From the NCBI RefSeq assembly GCF_949987515.2, contig NC_082688.1:78806731-78870730 (forward strand): a stretch of DNA of 64,000 bases, read 5' to 3'. The translations under genes were made by a program, and so were the position numbers. This document shows positions 36,470 to 48,634 of this stretch, piece after piece. Within the stretch, counting starts at the first letter, position 1. The number at the start of each line of letters is the position of its first letter. The stretch is from Delphinus delphis (Eukaryota > Chordata > Mammalia > Artiodactyla > Delphinidae). Under the pieces are notes generated by a model. That model worked only from the letters and a program-made list of their open reading frames with translations. It did no database searches and was not told the DNA's origin.

Positions 36470-37150
36470 ATGACTTGCCACACATATGCTTACTGTGTAA
36501 TAAAGTTAAGTTCCTGTCCACTAAAGGGGGCCTTATCTGTACTGTTAAAGATTCCATTTTAAATCATTAACTCTATTAATACTCAGACTATTAAACAATG
36601 CACTAACAGTATGTTATTAATGAAGGGATAGTGTCTAAGAAGATACTTTCCAAGATCCCCATACATCAGTTGTACAAAAAGAACTTTAATATGAAATAAT
36701 TCTCTTCAATGTATTAGAAATATTTTATTGCAGGATATTTTTGAGCTTTCAGTCACTCAAGTGCAGCCCTTCTGCCAAAATTTGACAGAGGCTAATCATT
36801 AGCATGAATTAAACTACTAAACTGCTAAATTCATTAGAAGTATCATTTCTTAACATTTTTCCCTTTCCAGCTGCGGTAGTATCTATCACCGGAGCCCCCA
36901 CGGTCTAAAGGAAATACACAGAAAACAAATATTACAAATACTATTTATCATCATAGATGTTTATATTTGACCTATTATGAAACATCATATACTAATTATG
37001 ATGGCATCTATGACTCAGTATTACTTCTGAAAAATGGATTTCACGGAAATGGTAAAGCATTCCCCAATTATATGTTTTATATGGCAAATAAATTTTTACT
37101 TTACATCTGTTCACTTCAATTTTGAAACTGACCCTAAAGCTGACCCTTTT
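36470..37150 (+). pseudogene. MT-CO3: NUMT: COX3
   Basis: 'tgacttgccacacatatgct' is the start (M-T-H-Q-T-H-A-Y). 'gattccattttaaatcatta', 'atactttccaagatcccc', 'agtcactcaagtgcagccct', 'acacagaaaacaaatattac' and 'gatttcacggaaatggtaaa' (the G-F-H-G region) follow in COX3 order. Many indels and stops. Confidence 0.9.
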
Positions 37151-37154
37151 AATT

Positions 37155-37215
37155 ATTATCTATTTCTTTATATAACAGTGTACTGATACTGATCCTATTT
37201 TTGTTGTACTAATTA
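37155..37215 (+). pseudogene. MT-TG: NUMT: tRNA-Gly
   Basis: 'gttgtactaattagtacaac' lies between COX3 and ND3 and matches the D-arm/anticodon part of mitochondrial tRNA-Gly. Short and decayed. Confidence 0.6.
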
Positions 37216-37560
37216 GTACAACCAGCTCAGGACTATTTAACAATATTAGCATCTATATTAGTAATTTCACATTCTGGTTACCACAATTACTACCAATATA
37301 CAGAAAAATCAAATCCATATGAATTTGTATTTGAAAATCTAGAACTGTTCCTCTTACAATTTACAACAAAATGTTTCCTAGTCTCAATCAAACTTTTACT
37401 GTCTGACCCCATATTTTATTTCTACTAACACTACCTTGGACTTTTTAGGATATCAACCTATAGATGAAATAAATAAATAAAATGGTAAATAAATAAATAG
37501 ATAAATAAATGCTATTCTTATACTATGAGTCACAGACTCAACCTACAAATTAGTTCAAAA
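37216..37560 (+). pseudogene. MT-ND3: NUMT: ND3
   Basis: 'attctggttaccacaattac' with 'cagaaaaatcaaatccatat' (37271 on; N-terminal loop codons Y-x-E-K-x-x-P-Y-E) and the later 'aaaatgtttcctagtc' block identify ND3. An (AAAT)n expansion lies at 37465-37510. Confidence 0.82.
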
Positions 37561-37574
37561 AAGATTTATAAGAG

Positions 37575-37645
37575 TAAAATTATGTAGTTTAACAATAAAA
37601 CAAATAATTTTGACACAGATTATGGGTTATAACAATTACCTAATA
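37575..37645 (+). pseudogene. MT-TR: NUMT: tRNA-Arg
   Basis: 'tgtagtttaacaataaaaca' then 'attttgacacagattatggg' matches mitochondrial tRNA-Arg (mitochondrial 'gatttcgactcattagatta'), between ND3 and ND4L. Confidence 0.7.
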
Positions 37646-37915
37646 ACTCTATCAATATAAACTTCTCACTAGCATTTATAATAGTTCTTCTAAGTCTTTT
37701 AATTTATCCCATATAACTTCGCTACAATGTTTAATGGGCATAATATTGTTTGTTTATTATAATGCTTTTTGAAAAGTAAATGTTAACCTAACATCAAGCA
37801 CTACATCTTATATATTTGCACCCCAGAAAGCTGCTATAGGCTTAACACTTCTTGTAAGAGTAGTTGGTATATGTACAGTTTTTTACATCAAAATTCTCAA
37901 CCCATTTCAACTTTA
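37646..37915 (+). pseudogene. MT-ND4L: NUMT: ND4L
   Basis: 'atgtttaatgggcataatat' (central block) and 'tataggcttaacacttcttg' (37835 on; L-G-L-S-L-L-V), then 'tctcaacccatttcaacttt' at the C-terminus. Frames broken. Confidence 0.82.
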
Positions 37916-38620
37916 AAAATTGCTTTCCTACCTTAAGTATGATGCCTCAAAACAAAATCTGAATTAACTATCTCCTAAAGCCTCATTATTTAATAAATTT
38001 ATTACAAAAATAAATAAGTTTAATATCTTATTGAACTACTTTTCAACTCACTATCCACACCCTTACCAGTAGGTATAAGCTAGTTACCACCATTAATATT
38101 AATTGCTAGCCAATTTCACCTAATCAAAAGAACTGAAATCCCAAAATAATGCTATATTTCAGTATTTAGTTTAGTTCAAATAATTTTAATCATTTACTAA
38201 CACAAATATTATCCTGTTCTACATATTATTGGAAGCAATAGTAATTCCAACACTTATTATTGTCATTTAATTGAGAAATAAGACCAAACACAGAATTCCA
38301 CTTTTCAATCTCTATATAACAGGATTCTTTTCACTTTTAGTAGCACTGATTTACATCCAACACCATAGACTCAATAAATTTACTTGTAATATAATGCTGT
38401 ACTCCCAAGTAATCCCCAAAGGTGATCTAATAAATTACTATGACTAGCATGCATAATGACATTTATATTAAAAAATACCCTCATAGAGATTATATTTTTG
38501 ACTACCAAAAGTACATATCAAAGCATAAATTACCACAATTACAGAATGAGAGTATAGAGACAGGGCCTGTATAATTTTTTAATAACACTCTGCCTTACTA
38601 TGCCTGAGAAAATGTCTTCC
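37916..38620 (+). pseudogene. MT-ND4: NUMT: ND4, 5' half
   Basis: 'aaatctgaattaactatct' (37960 on), 'ccaatttcacctaatcaaaa' (38109 on), 'tggaagcaatagtaattcca' (38231 on), 'gcactgatttacatccaaca' (38344 on), 'gactagcatgcataatgaca' (38442 on) and 'actaccaaaagtacatatca' (38501 on; L-P-K-A-H-V). Similarity fades after 'acactctgccttactatgcc'. The right border of the NUMT lies somewhere beyond; up to 38950 could still be strongly decayed ND4 or neighbour sequence. Confidence 0.85.
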
Positions 38621-40565
38621 ACTAAGAGAGATGTAATAAATTATTTAAATATTGATTAATTAAATTAAAATGTGTTAATTAGCTTATTTTATCCAATTGC
38701 TTTTGGAAAACATTTCTTTTGAACTCCTATCTTTCTAGGCTTTAATTAATCACTAAAATTAGAAGATATACATACCAGCCACCCCTCATCTCAACAATAT
38801 TCCAATTGATTATGCTCCCTGTACCCACTTACAAAGAAAATTCTCAATGATGTTACTATAGAAGGATCAAATTTCCCATACCATTCTTCATTCTATGGAT
38901 ACGAAAATCTGAACAGGTGGTTATCACTAAAATCAGCAATTTAAATTATTAAATAAAACTATTCTCTTATAATTTTAGCCCCAGCTTCTGCTCAGTTTAA
39001 ATGCAGTAGGATTCTGATCTCAGCTGTGGGAACACAGGTGTCAGTGAGTGTCATGGATTCACGTTTTAAATAAATAGCTTGATTTCTATAGCCTGAGTGT
39101 CCCTAGTATCCTCAGACATGCCTGCACATGTCTGAACAGCAAAAAGAAAAAGAATCCCTCTTATTCCGGCTCTTTCCTTTAATGATTTTCCAGGTGTACC
39201 TAATCAAGTAATCATCATGAGGGCAAAAATCTCTAGTGAATTCATTCACTCTAAATAGGAAAGAATGTTTTCCTAATAACAATGATCTTAATCCTGTTCT
39301 AAGCAAAATGCTCATAATTATGAATTAGGGATAAAAGTGAAGAAAAAGCGAGTATACTATAATGCAAATACTTAATTCGAATGTCACAGAGGATTTGCAT
39401 TGCTAAAGATAATGTACATTCTACATGCAAAATGATAAGGTGTTTTTCATAAGAACTGTTATTATGGTTTCTCATTTAATAATATAATACTGGTACTTAC
39501 TCATCTTTTAAATAACAACGAAACCTGAGGGCTGTAAAGTAAATAACTAGCTGACAGTCACTTATCATTCTTGCTAAGGCAAGTCTTTATCAGTCTACTA
39601 TAAAACTCTTGTATTTTTATTTGATCAAGTGTTTTACTTTTATACTCACATTCCCTATACAGAATATTCTTATCTTTCTTTCTAATCTTTCTCAACTCTT
39701 TACTATTGGCATAGTCTAAGTTAGAATTAACATTAATTAGTAAATATATTCTAAACATTAAAGTGTATATACTATTTATTGACAACCAGAATTTCTTGGA
39801 AACCTCAAACTTAAATTTCCACACATCTTACCTATAACCAGAACCATTGGTGTGCAAAACTTTGGTAATGAGTTTGTTTTTCTGTCCTAACCCACAGATG
39901 CCCAGTAATTCCACCTAAAATGCTAGATCCTACTCATACTGTTAATCTCTTTCTCCATTGGTTTTCTACACCCATAGTACATATCCAGTGGTGTAGGCAG
40001 ATGGCAAAACCTTTACAGACTAGTGGCTGCTGAAATGGCTGCTCTTCTCCTTAGAGGTAATGGAATCCTTCCTGAGTTCTCTATTATTTTCTTCTAACAG
40101 AGAAAAACAAACAATAAAAACAAAATAATGTAAACAAAGCCACAAGATCGTAAGTCTCTGAGTAAGACTGTATGTAAGCAATGTGAACAATCCCATACAC
40201 TGAAGAAAGAAGGCTGTTTTGGAGAGTGGGTGTGGCAACTCACTCAGTTCTAATTCCCAGCGAGGGAGCAGGGAGGTCCTCCTGAGTAACCATCAGCCAG
40301 GGCTTGTTTTTAGCACATCTGTATTATTTGAGCATTATAATTGTGTTATCCATATATTTTGGATTCCCTTTTTTTTTTTCCTTTGAGTGTCATGAAATGA
40401 GAGCATGTTAAATTCTCCAATTAAATGATACTAATTTTCAAGATTTTTTTTCTGTAGAAACATTAATTCTATAAATTCTTGAGACTCTGTAATTGTTTGT
40501 TATATATTGTTGTGAAGAGATCAGGTAGGTGAGCAAGAAGGAACAACACAAGCTGAAGACAAGCA
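38621..40565. other. No gene or assigned repeat seen
   Basis: AT-rich DNA after the NUMT edge. The first 300 bases may be unrecognisable mitochondrial relic. No coding sequence supported. Confidence 0.4.
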
Positions 40566-40569
40566 GCCA

Positions 40570-41290
40570 TTGTTACAGGTAGAAAATGCGAGAGTATACT
40601 GTGTGCCTGGGAGCCTAATGGAGAAAATATTTTAAGCAGGAGGATGTGATTGGTTGTGTCAAATGTTAACTGATAAGTCATGTCAAAAGAGGACTTAGAA
40701 CTGACCTTTAAACATAGCAATATGATGGTTATTACTGGCCTTTAACAAAAGTTGTTTCAGTGGAACCATGAGAATAAAAAGCTTAAAAGAAGTTGGTTCA
40801 AGACAGAATGGGAGAGGAGGAATTGGAGATTGCAAGTATACATAACTCTTTTGAGGAGCTTTCTTAAAAGGGAAGAGAAAACATGGGCAACATTTGGAGA
40901 TGAATGTGAGGTCAAGTAAAAAAAAATAATAAAATGGGAAAATTAATGGCATGTTCTTAACCTGACAGGAATAACCCCCAAAAAGAAAAACTTGGAAATG
41001 GAGGAAAGAAAGAAACCAGTTGCTGGAGAAGTTTCCATGATTAAGAGATGATACATTCTAGTACATGAGGGGAAGGGCTGACAGTAGCTAAAAGCACAAT
41101 TTTTTCCTAATGATAGAAGTGAGGGAGAGTACACAACACATGTGTAGGAAAGTTAATTTAAAAGTGGGTCTAAATGCTAACGAGTTAAGCGGCAAGGTCA
41201 TCATCTGACAGTGAGAGGAGAGGAGGAGGCTTAGAGGTTTGAGGAGAATGAAGCCAGAAAATGATAGTTTAAGAGAGAAGAGAAAATGGA
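40570..41290 (+). repeat. Ancient mammalian interspersed repeat, family unassigned
   Basis: 'gattggttgtgtcaaatgtt', 'tggttcaagacagaatggga' and 'ctcttttgaggagctttctt' follow the order of a widespread, purine-rich mammalian repeat that I recognise by texture but cannot name. Antisense short frames within it are chance. Confidence 0.4.
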
Positions 41291-41420
41291 CTAAGGAAAT
41301 GTGGTACAATTATTACTCTGTTATTTTTTTCTCCTTTCTAATATTAAATGAGAACAGGTCAATTTTACCAAGCTTAATATTTGAAAAAGAAATAAAATTA
41401 AATTAAAAAAAGGAAGAAAG

Positions 41421-41735
41421 AGGGGCTTCACTGGTGGCGCAGTGGTTGAGAGTCTGCCTGCCAATGCAGGGGACGCGGGTTCGAGCCCTGGTCTGGGAGG
41501 ATCCCACATGCCGCAGAGCGACTAGGCCCGTGAGCCACAATTACTGAGCCTGCGCATCTGGAGCCTGTGCTCTGCAACAAGAGAGGCCGGAACAGTGAGA
41601 GGCCCGTGCACCGCAATGAAGAGTGGCCCCCACTAGCCGCAACTAGAGAAAGCCCTCACACAGAAACGAAGACCCAACACACCCAAAATTAAATAAATAA
41701 ATAATTTTTTTAAAAAAAAAAAGAAAGAAAGAAAA
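41421..41735 (+). mobile_element. CHR-type SINE (intermediate/long subtype)
   Basis: Head 'gcttcactggtggcgcagtg', 'ggttcgagccctggtctggg', a body combining 'gagaggccggaacagtgaga' (short-subtype-like) with the long-subtype tail 'gccgcaactagagaaagccc', and an (AAAT)n/A-rich tail running into (GAAA)n. It combines features of both subtypes in this window. Confidence 0.92.
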
Positions 41736-41954
41736 GAAAAAAGTACTTTCAGTGTATTCTATTTAGGTCTCCTTCATGTCTACTTGAATATCATTTCAAT
41801 TCTCCCTAAGGTACCATAGGGCTAGATGTTGTAGATTTTGATTAGCAGTTCAGAGAGCAGAAAAATACTGTTAAGGGAGACTAATAAAGTGGACATTCAC
41901 AACTGGGGAAATAAGTTTCTGCTTTCTCTCTTTCTAATTCTGTCTAGAGACAGT

Positions 41955-42495
41955 TTTAAGTATGAAAGTTGTAGAAGTCAGCCCACAAGATGGACTCCAA
42001 TACTTACTGTTTCCTTGTATTCATATTTTTATCTAGTTTCTTTCCATATTGAATCTGGAGTGGCCAAGAAACATGGTAGAAGTGTGATTTCCAAGACTAG
42101 GCCATAAAAGGCATCGCAATTTCTGCTTTGGTTTTCTTGGATTGCTCAACTCTGAAGAAAACCCATCATGATGTCAGGATATTCAAGCAGCCCCATAGCG
42201 AGGCCCATGTGAAAAGTAAAGTCTCTTCATAATACCCAGTACCAATATGCCAGCTTTATAACAGAATCACCTAAGAGTGGATCCTTCAGCTCTAATGAAA
42301 CTTTCAGGTGGCTGCAGCCCAGTCCATATCTGGCTGCATGCAACCTCAGGAGAGACACTGAGCCAAAAATTCCCAGCCAAATCCTTCAAATTCCTGATCC
42401 AGAGAAACTGTGAAAGATATCAAATTATTATAGTTGGATTAAGACATTCATACTTGGAAGATTTGTTACTAAGCACTGCATAACTAATAAAAGAA
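41955..42495 (+). mobile_element. MLT1-type MaLR LTR, decayed
   Basis: 'gaagtgtgatttccaagact' with 'aggccataaaaggcatcgca' (42078 on), 'ttcaagcagccccatagcga', 'gtggctgcagcccagtccat' and 'cctgatccagagaaactgtg' (42393 on) follow the MLT1 LTR order. Solo and highly diverged. TG/CA ends not precisely located. Confidence 0.7.
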
Positions 42496-43260
42496 AATTT
42501 ATCCTATTGGAGAGACATGTGACCTGGTGAGATTTCATGGTAAAGAAAAGTCCTATAGCTCAATAATTTTCTCTTTTCTTCAGACTGTATGCACTGCTGG
42601 TAAGAATATGTTGGAATTTGGCTCCAGATAGGTTGGACTCTCCTTCTCTTAAATTCTCACAATTTTTCCCCCACCTCACATTTATTTTTTGACTCTAGAT
42701 AAACAAAGAGAGTTGTCTTAATCCCTTTAACATGAATTCTATGCTTCAAAGTACTTTAAAAATTCCATGCTGATATCAATGTCAATATACCACATAGACT
42801 ATAGAGGTAAAGAATATTAAACATCTACCATATAAAAATGATCTATTATTACTTTGGAAAATCAGAAACAGGGAGAATATAAAATATGCATTTTAAGCTA
42901 TATTAAAAAATAGCAAGGTATATTAGCAATATGCAAAGAGGGACATAAGATCACTCAGACTGACTGGAAGTCTAAGATTGTCAATAAAGTAAGCTAATAA
43001 AATCATACACCTCCCCAATTGCTGATACACTCTAGGGGGATCATCTTCTGAACAAAAATAAGCCATAAAAGGAAATCAAAGGTATTAAATAAACTGAAGA
43101 GAGTATTAAAGCAAAATACAAAATGATGATATAGCACTATTTTTAAGAAATCCAGGAAATCCTTTTTATTTCATAGAGAGCTGCATCTTGTCAATATTTT
43201 AAGATTAAATATTTTCACTTCTTCACTATCTCTTCCTACTTACCATGAGAACTTCTGAAT
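42496..43260. other. No gene or assigned repeat seen
   Basis: AT-rich DNA without supported features. Confidence 0.4.
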
Positions 43261-43262
43261 AC

Positions 43263-43460
43263 TATTCATTCAATCATTAAATATTAATTGAGTGCCTACT
43301 ATATGCCAGGCATATTTCAAGTATAGGGTATAGAGCAGCGAATAAGAAAGACAAAGCTTCATCCTTTATGGAGCTTAAAACTAGTAGAGAAAAGCAGTAA
43401 ACAAACATACTGTTACACCAGATAGTATTAAATGCCATGAAGAAAAAAAAGATAAAGTGA
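43263..43460 (-). mobile_element. L2 3' end, antisense
   Basis: 'attgagtgcctactatatgc' with 'caggcatatttcaag' and then 'agcagcgaataagaaagaca' is the antisense of the L2 3' end. Confidence 0.8.
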
Positions 43461-45729
43461 TACAAATTTGAGATGGATGGTCTAGTTAAAAGCATATGGT
43501 CAAAATCTAACAGAGGCAGTACTGTTAAATGTAAAATAAGTATAAATTTGATTTTCAACGCTTAAGTGCATGAACTCTCTCTCCTCATGTTCCAAATGGA
43601 GTTCAACTTGGCTTTGGACTTCCTTATCTCTGTCATCTCCTTGAATGTTTAATGAGAAATTCAGTCAGTCATTTTGTAGGAGACCCTTTCCCTTCCGTAG
43701 AGTCACGCAGGATTCCATACTTAATAACTTTGGAAAGCTTGAAAAAAGACCACAGATCTCTATGTCATGGTCTCCACAAAGATGTTCATTGTCTGAGGCT
43801 GCATGGACCATTCAAAGTCATTACAGTGCTGATGCTCTGGGCAAATCCCAGTTTTTTCATTGTTGTGATTCCCAAGGTTCTACAACTTAAATTTCAGTCT
43901 CCAATAATCCAAAATATTCCTTTAAACGCTCCTACCACCTCTGGGTCAGAGTGGAAGTGGGGAGTGCAGGTTTGTTTCAAACCTCAAAGCACCCAATTTA
44001 CAAGATTTAGGGAATAGATATGTTCTCAGAGTCACATCTCTCTTTTTTTCAAAACCTAGAATTCAACCAGTCTCAGACAGTCCAGCATTTATTTCCCTAA
44101 GCCTATTATCTATTCAATAAGGGAAAAAGAGCCCCTAGGGAAAAAGGCAAAGAATACCTGTCATTCTTTCTTGATAAACCCATGGAAAGGTACCAGAGCA
44201 AATTTCTCAACCAGGTTATCTGCCACAGATAAGATAAAGAGGGATTAAATCAGCTTCTTCCATTTTTATAGAATTACTCTCGTCAGAATTGAGGAATTGA
44301 CTACTAGACATTGCAGTGTATTTGCAGCAAGACAGAGTAGTCTGGAGAAAAATGGGGACATGATGCTAGACTTACATATTTGGTGTCAAGGGAAGTCAAT
44401 TCACGTTGGCATGGCTTGTTGTAAAAGGCATAGAAATCTCTGTTCTTTCTTAAGGTAAATATCTGAAAATGGGGAATGACATGAAGTATCAAAGAATCTC
44501 AATATTCTAAGTCAGTAGAGCAAAGCAGGAAAGGCCTGGATACCCAGACAGCAAAATAGAAAGTCTCTTTAGGTATGCTCAAGAAGAACCATGACTAGAA
44601 GCACTAGACTTGGGATCAGGGGTCAGACTACTAGTTTTAGGGAAAGAACTGACAAGAACAAGACTGGATTTCTCAACAGGTTCTTGGGAAAGAAGATTTT
44701 TACAAACAAGCAAACTAGTATGGATTGTTTTACATGGAATACAAGATAGAATACAACTTAGACATTTTGACAAGGTGGGTAAAGGCTAATAACATCAGGT
44801 CTCATGGCATTGGTTAAGACCACCCTTTGTAGGGAAAACATATAAACCCCCAGGTTATCAAATACAGACATATATTTCATCAAAGTTCTCTCATCATGAC
44901 ACAGAGAAACCAGGTGAGAACTAGATGAAGCTGGAGGTGATACCATGCAATGGTGCTCCAGGGAAGGTCCCTGTCCTCTGTTATGCACCTTCTTATAGTG
45001 CAAGTTTGTGAATAGCCTTGGAAGTGAGGTACAAAAGAACCTAGGCACTAGAGAATCTAAATATAAATACCAATGCAAGGAGTTGTCTGAGAAATCGTAT
45101 TTAAGCTACTAAATCAATATTTCTAAACCATTTTTTTTCCATTATTGCCTCCTATAGGGAGCCTTTTATAGATACCTGTATATAATATATAGAAATACCA
45201 CAGATATACTATAATTGTGTCTATGTTCTGTATGCATATCTCTGCTGTATACTTTAAAAGGATAAGTTTTTTTCACCACCCACCCTCTCAAGAACCAATT
45301 TACTCCCCCTTAGGGGTGATGTCACCACAATTGAGAACGCATATGCTAGAGAGAGGAAGGGAGTTGCACCCATCTGAAGGTAAGCTTGGGTGCAATTCCT
45401 CCCATTAAGAAAAGCATCCTTGCTTGTGGTCCATCTGTTACAAGGCAACCTGAGTTTCTAGGGTTACGCATATGACAATCCTGCTTTTCTTTCTCAATCA
45501 ACACATTTTTGACCGGAGACGTATTATGGCCACAGGCGTTAGTTTCTGCAAAAATCCCCCAGTCAATAATGTGTTAAAGTTTATCAAATAAATAAATAAG
45601 TGAAACATTCAATTTCAAAAACTTAGAAATAAAAGTCAATTTGTTGATTTTGTGTCATTACAGGGGTTTGAACTTTTATTGCCTGTCCAGAGTGGCCATA
45701 AAATATATTAACAACTGCTCTTAAAATAC
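43461..45729. other. No gene or assigned repeat seen
   Basis: About 2.3 kb. Open frames up to about 120 codons (43645-44017; 44758-45078 antisense) have no recognisable domain or composition of a conserved protein. Left as non-coding. Confidence 0.4.
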
Positions 45730-46275
45730 TGATGTTGCAATTTCTAATTAAGTTAAAGAAACATCTGCTCTGTAACTCAGCAATTCCATTTTTAGGTATA
45801 CTCCTGTGCAAGAATTTTCAAACTAATTTTATTCAGAATAGCCCCAAACTGAAAAGAGTCCAAAGATCTATCAATAGCAGAACTGACAGATGATACATTA
45901 TAGTATATTCATGGAATAGAAGACCATTCATCCGTTAACAAAAATCATGTATTGATGAGTGTAAACATATGGATAAATGTCAAAAACATGACGTTGAGCA
46001 AAATAAGCTGGGCACAAAAGATTCATGATGCATATATGAGGTATTAGTAATGTATGATGTATGATTCTATTTATACAAAGTTCACACTCAGGCAACACTA
46101 ATCAATGTGATAAAATTACAATAGTAATTGCCTAGGGAGGGGGATGGGTTGGTAGAAAAGGGCATGAGGGACCTATATTAGGGGATAAAAATATTCTATA
46201 CCTTGATGTCAACATTTGTCAAACTGAACTTAAGATATGTGTATTTTACTGTATAGAAATTAACCTCATAGATAA
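45730..46275 (+). mobile_element. Old L1 (L1M-like) 3' end, sense
   Basis: 'actcagcaattccattttta' with 'ggtatactcctgtgcaagaa', 'gaatagccccaaactgaaaa', 'catgacgttgagcaaaataa' and 'tgtattttactgtatagaaa' give the ORF2 C-terminus and 3' UTR order of ancient L1s, but far more diverged than the copy at 24671. Confidence 0.8.
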
Positions 46276-46870
46276 AAAGATACTGCCGCCAAAGTGATGT
46301 TGTCAGCAAGCGTCATGGCAGTTTTCATGGTAGAATCCATTTTTAGTTAAAAAGTAACTCTTTCTGCCAAGAGGAAAATACTCTATAATTGTATTGCCAC
46401 AGCAGAGCACAGGATACTGATGGAGCAGGCCAGGGTGCTCCAGATAGAGAGAAAGCTGCCAAGCCAAGCAGACTGACAAAAGACATTTCTGACTTACCCA
46501 GAAGAGAAGGCACCAGCTTTGTGTTACAGCGTAAGGAGATCAGCCAAATCACTCCAAAGGCTGAACACACAGTGAACCTTGAACATGTAGAGAACGTAAT
46601 AAAAGGACTAACTGAAATCATAATTCAAGTCATGAAATGAGGAAACAATATCCCAATAGCAAATGACATGTGATCAGATTTCACAGGACTCAGGAAAGAA
46701 GGGTCAGTTCAGTGGATGCAGCCCAAGAAAAATGGAGGTCCAGCCTCATCCAGAGCAAGGATTATGACTCAACCTAATAGGTTAAGGAGAATCACTGTGT
46801 CTTGAATAACAATGAGCCATGAACTCATGGAAAAATTTATGTTCATGTGAATAAAACCATACAAAACAAA
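46276..46870 (+). other. Possible retrocopy of an unrecognised gene
   Basis: A + strand frame of 83 codons (46389-46640) has balanced, hydrophilic composition with a helical-looking C-terminus ('LEHVENVIKGLTEIIIQVMK') and a clean stop. It is followed about 200 bases later by 'gaataaaaccatacaaaaca' (AATAAA then A-rich). That layout resembles the 3' part of a processed transcript. I do not recognise the protein and found no flanking duplication. Chance remains possible. Confidence 0.3.
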
Positions 46871-47960
46871 TTTTACATAATAAAACAATCATTTTCTTTA
46901 CATTCTTTTGAATGGGTTCATTGTATTCCAATTAATACTTTGGATAATACCTACAATGAAAGAACTTCTGTGGTCACTGCTGCAGATACCTATACTGGGT
47001 GTATCCTACTTATTGATTCTATCTGATTTTGCTAAAGATTACTCTTTAGATCACAAAACATAGTACTTCCTCCCTACAATCCATTCTGACCTGAGAACTA
47101 GAGCAAGACTGAATCTAACGGCAGGAAGGTAGACCAGTGAACAAGGAGAATGCAGTTTGAGGACTGATTTATAATTTACCAACAACCTTGGTCACCTGTA
47201 CACCTAATTTTATATGATATGAATAACAATCAGATTTAAGCTAGAATGTGTTAGCATGTTACAGGTGTTACAGGTGAAATAAAACAAGATGGGGAAGAGA
47301 AACACAGTACATTTTTCTGTCAATTTAAATTAAAACAGGAAACCATTTGAGTCATAAATGCATACATGTAGTCACTTTATAATGAATACATTTAATGTGT
47401 GCACATTGCTTAACACTCTCACCTTGATTTTCTTTTCTTAGGTAACATAAATGAAAATCTATCATTTTCTTGAATAACAGGCTTTCTCAAACTCTGTCTT
47501 ATGAGCAAAGCTATGATTTTCATGAAGAGAAACTCCAGCTGTCAAGACTCTTGGGATCAAAACCAATTTTAAAGTCTACCTCACAGGTCTATCTTTAGCT
47601 AGCCAGGTTTGTGTGAAAATAACTGTTATGATGAAAAAAGAGTAGAAAAATACTAGAGATATATGGTGACTATTCTTTCCATAGCAAGTACCTATGAAAG
47701 CTTTATCTAAGACACGGGTTGTCTCTTCTTTTCATTACTACCAAAGGAATCTTTAAATGAGAGGCCACCAGTGCTTAGGGTGATATTTAAAGGAATAATA
47801 TATTAGTGAGCAAACATGAGTAGGTAAATGCACCATAAATTTTGGGACCACTTAGAGAAACTCTTGTATCTTGACCCTCATGCACTGTAGTTGTGGGACA
47901 TTGGGTAAATTCACTCTTTTTCCTCCTCTGTACAATTAAGATAAATATAATCTTTCTCAA
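46871..47960. other. No gene or assigned repeat seen
   Basis: AT-rich DNA without supported features. Confidence 0.4.
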
Positions 47961-47962
47961 AC

Positions 47963-48546
47963 TGAAACCAAGCAGGACCCTATGGGGCTCCTGGGCACAA
48001 AAGCCTTTCTGTCCCCTGTTTTCTTGTAGGAAACAGACTCTGGCTTCCATAAACTTCCCTGAGTTCCAAAGGGAAGATTCAAACAGTTGCTAATCCAGGA
48101 AGGGAAGGGATGCAAAGACAAGGGAGGAGCAGCCAAGAAACCATACTGCAGCCTTGGGGCAGGTCCTGGTTCCACCTCAAGGGATACATATAACAATGTC
48201 TTTAAACTCTTTAAGATGTCAACATTCTTCATACCAGAGAAAGACCACCTGAGGCTACATTAAAGGAACAAGAGAAGCTCATCAAGAAGACCACCTGAGA
48301 CCAGATTAGAAGAACACAGGCCCTGCACACACCCTAATCTTGTCAGCAACCCCACCCTTGAACTATTGCTATAAAACTCCTCATCAAATCCTCCCTGCTT
48401 GGAACATACAGTTTTTCAGGGCAGGAACCTGCTGTGTCTCCCTTTCTCTGGCAAACCAATAAAGCTATTCTCTTCTACTTCACCCCAAACTTTGTCTCTG
48501 AGATTCAATTTGGCACCGCTGCACAGAGGCTGAGCTTTCGGCATCA
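47963..48546 (+). mobile_element. Solo ERV1-type LTR
   Basis: About 584 bp, starting TG ('tgaaaccaagcaggacccta') and ending '...ttcggcatca'. It has a TATA box tataaaa (48370-48376), AATAAA (48458-48463) followed by a T/C-rich R-U5, and 'agattcaatttggcaccgct' near the 3' end. Both the order and the wording of these blocks are LTR-like. The flanks aaac (47959-47962) and gaac (48547-48550) would be a 4-bp duplication with one mismatch. No internal viral sequence follows, so it is a solo LTR from recombination. Confidence 0.75.
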
Positions 48547-48634
48547 GAACTATAGATAATCCTGAAGAATAAGTAAGTAGGATAACATAACAAAAACACC
48601 TACCACATATTTAGGCCTTGAACATAGTAGGTTG

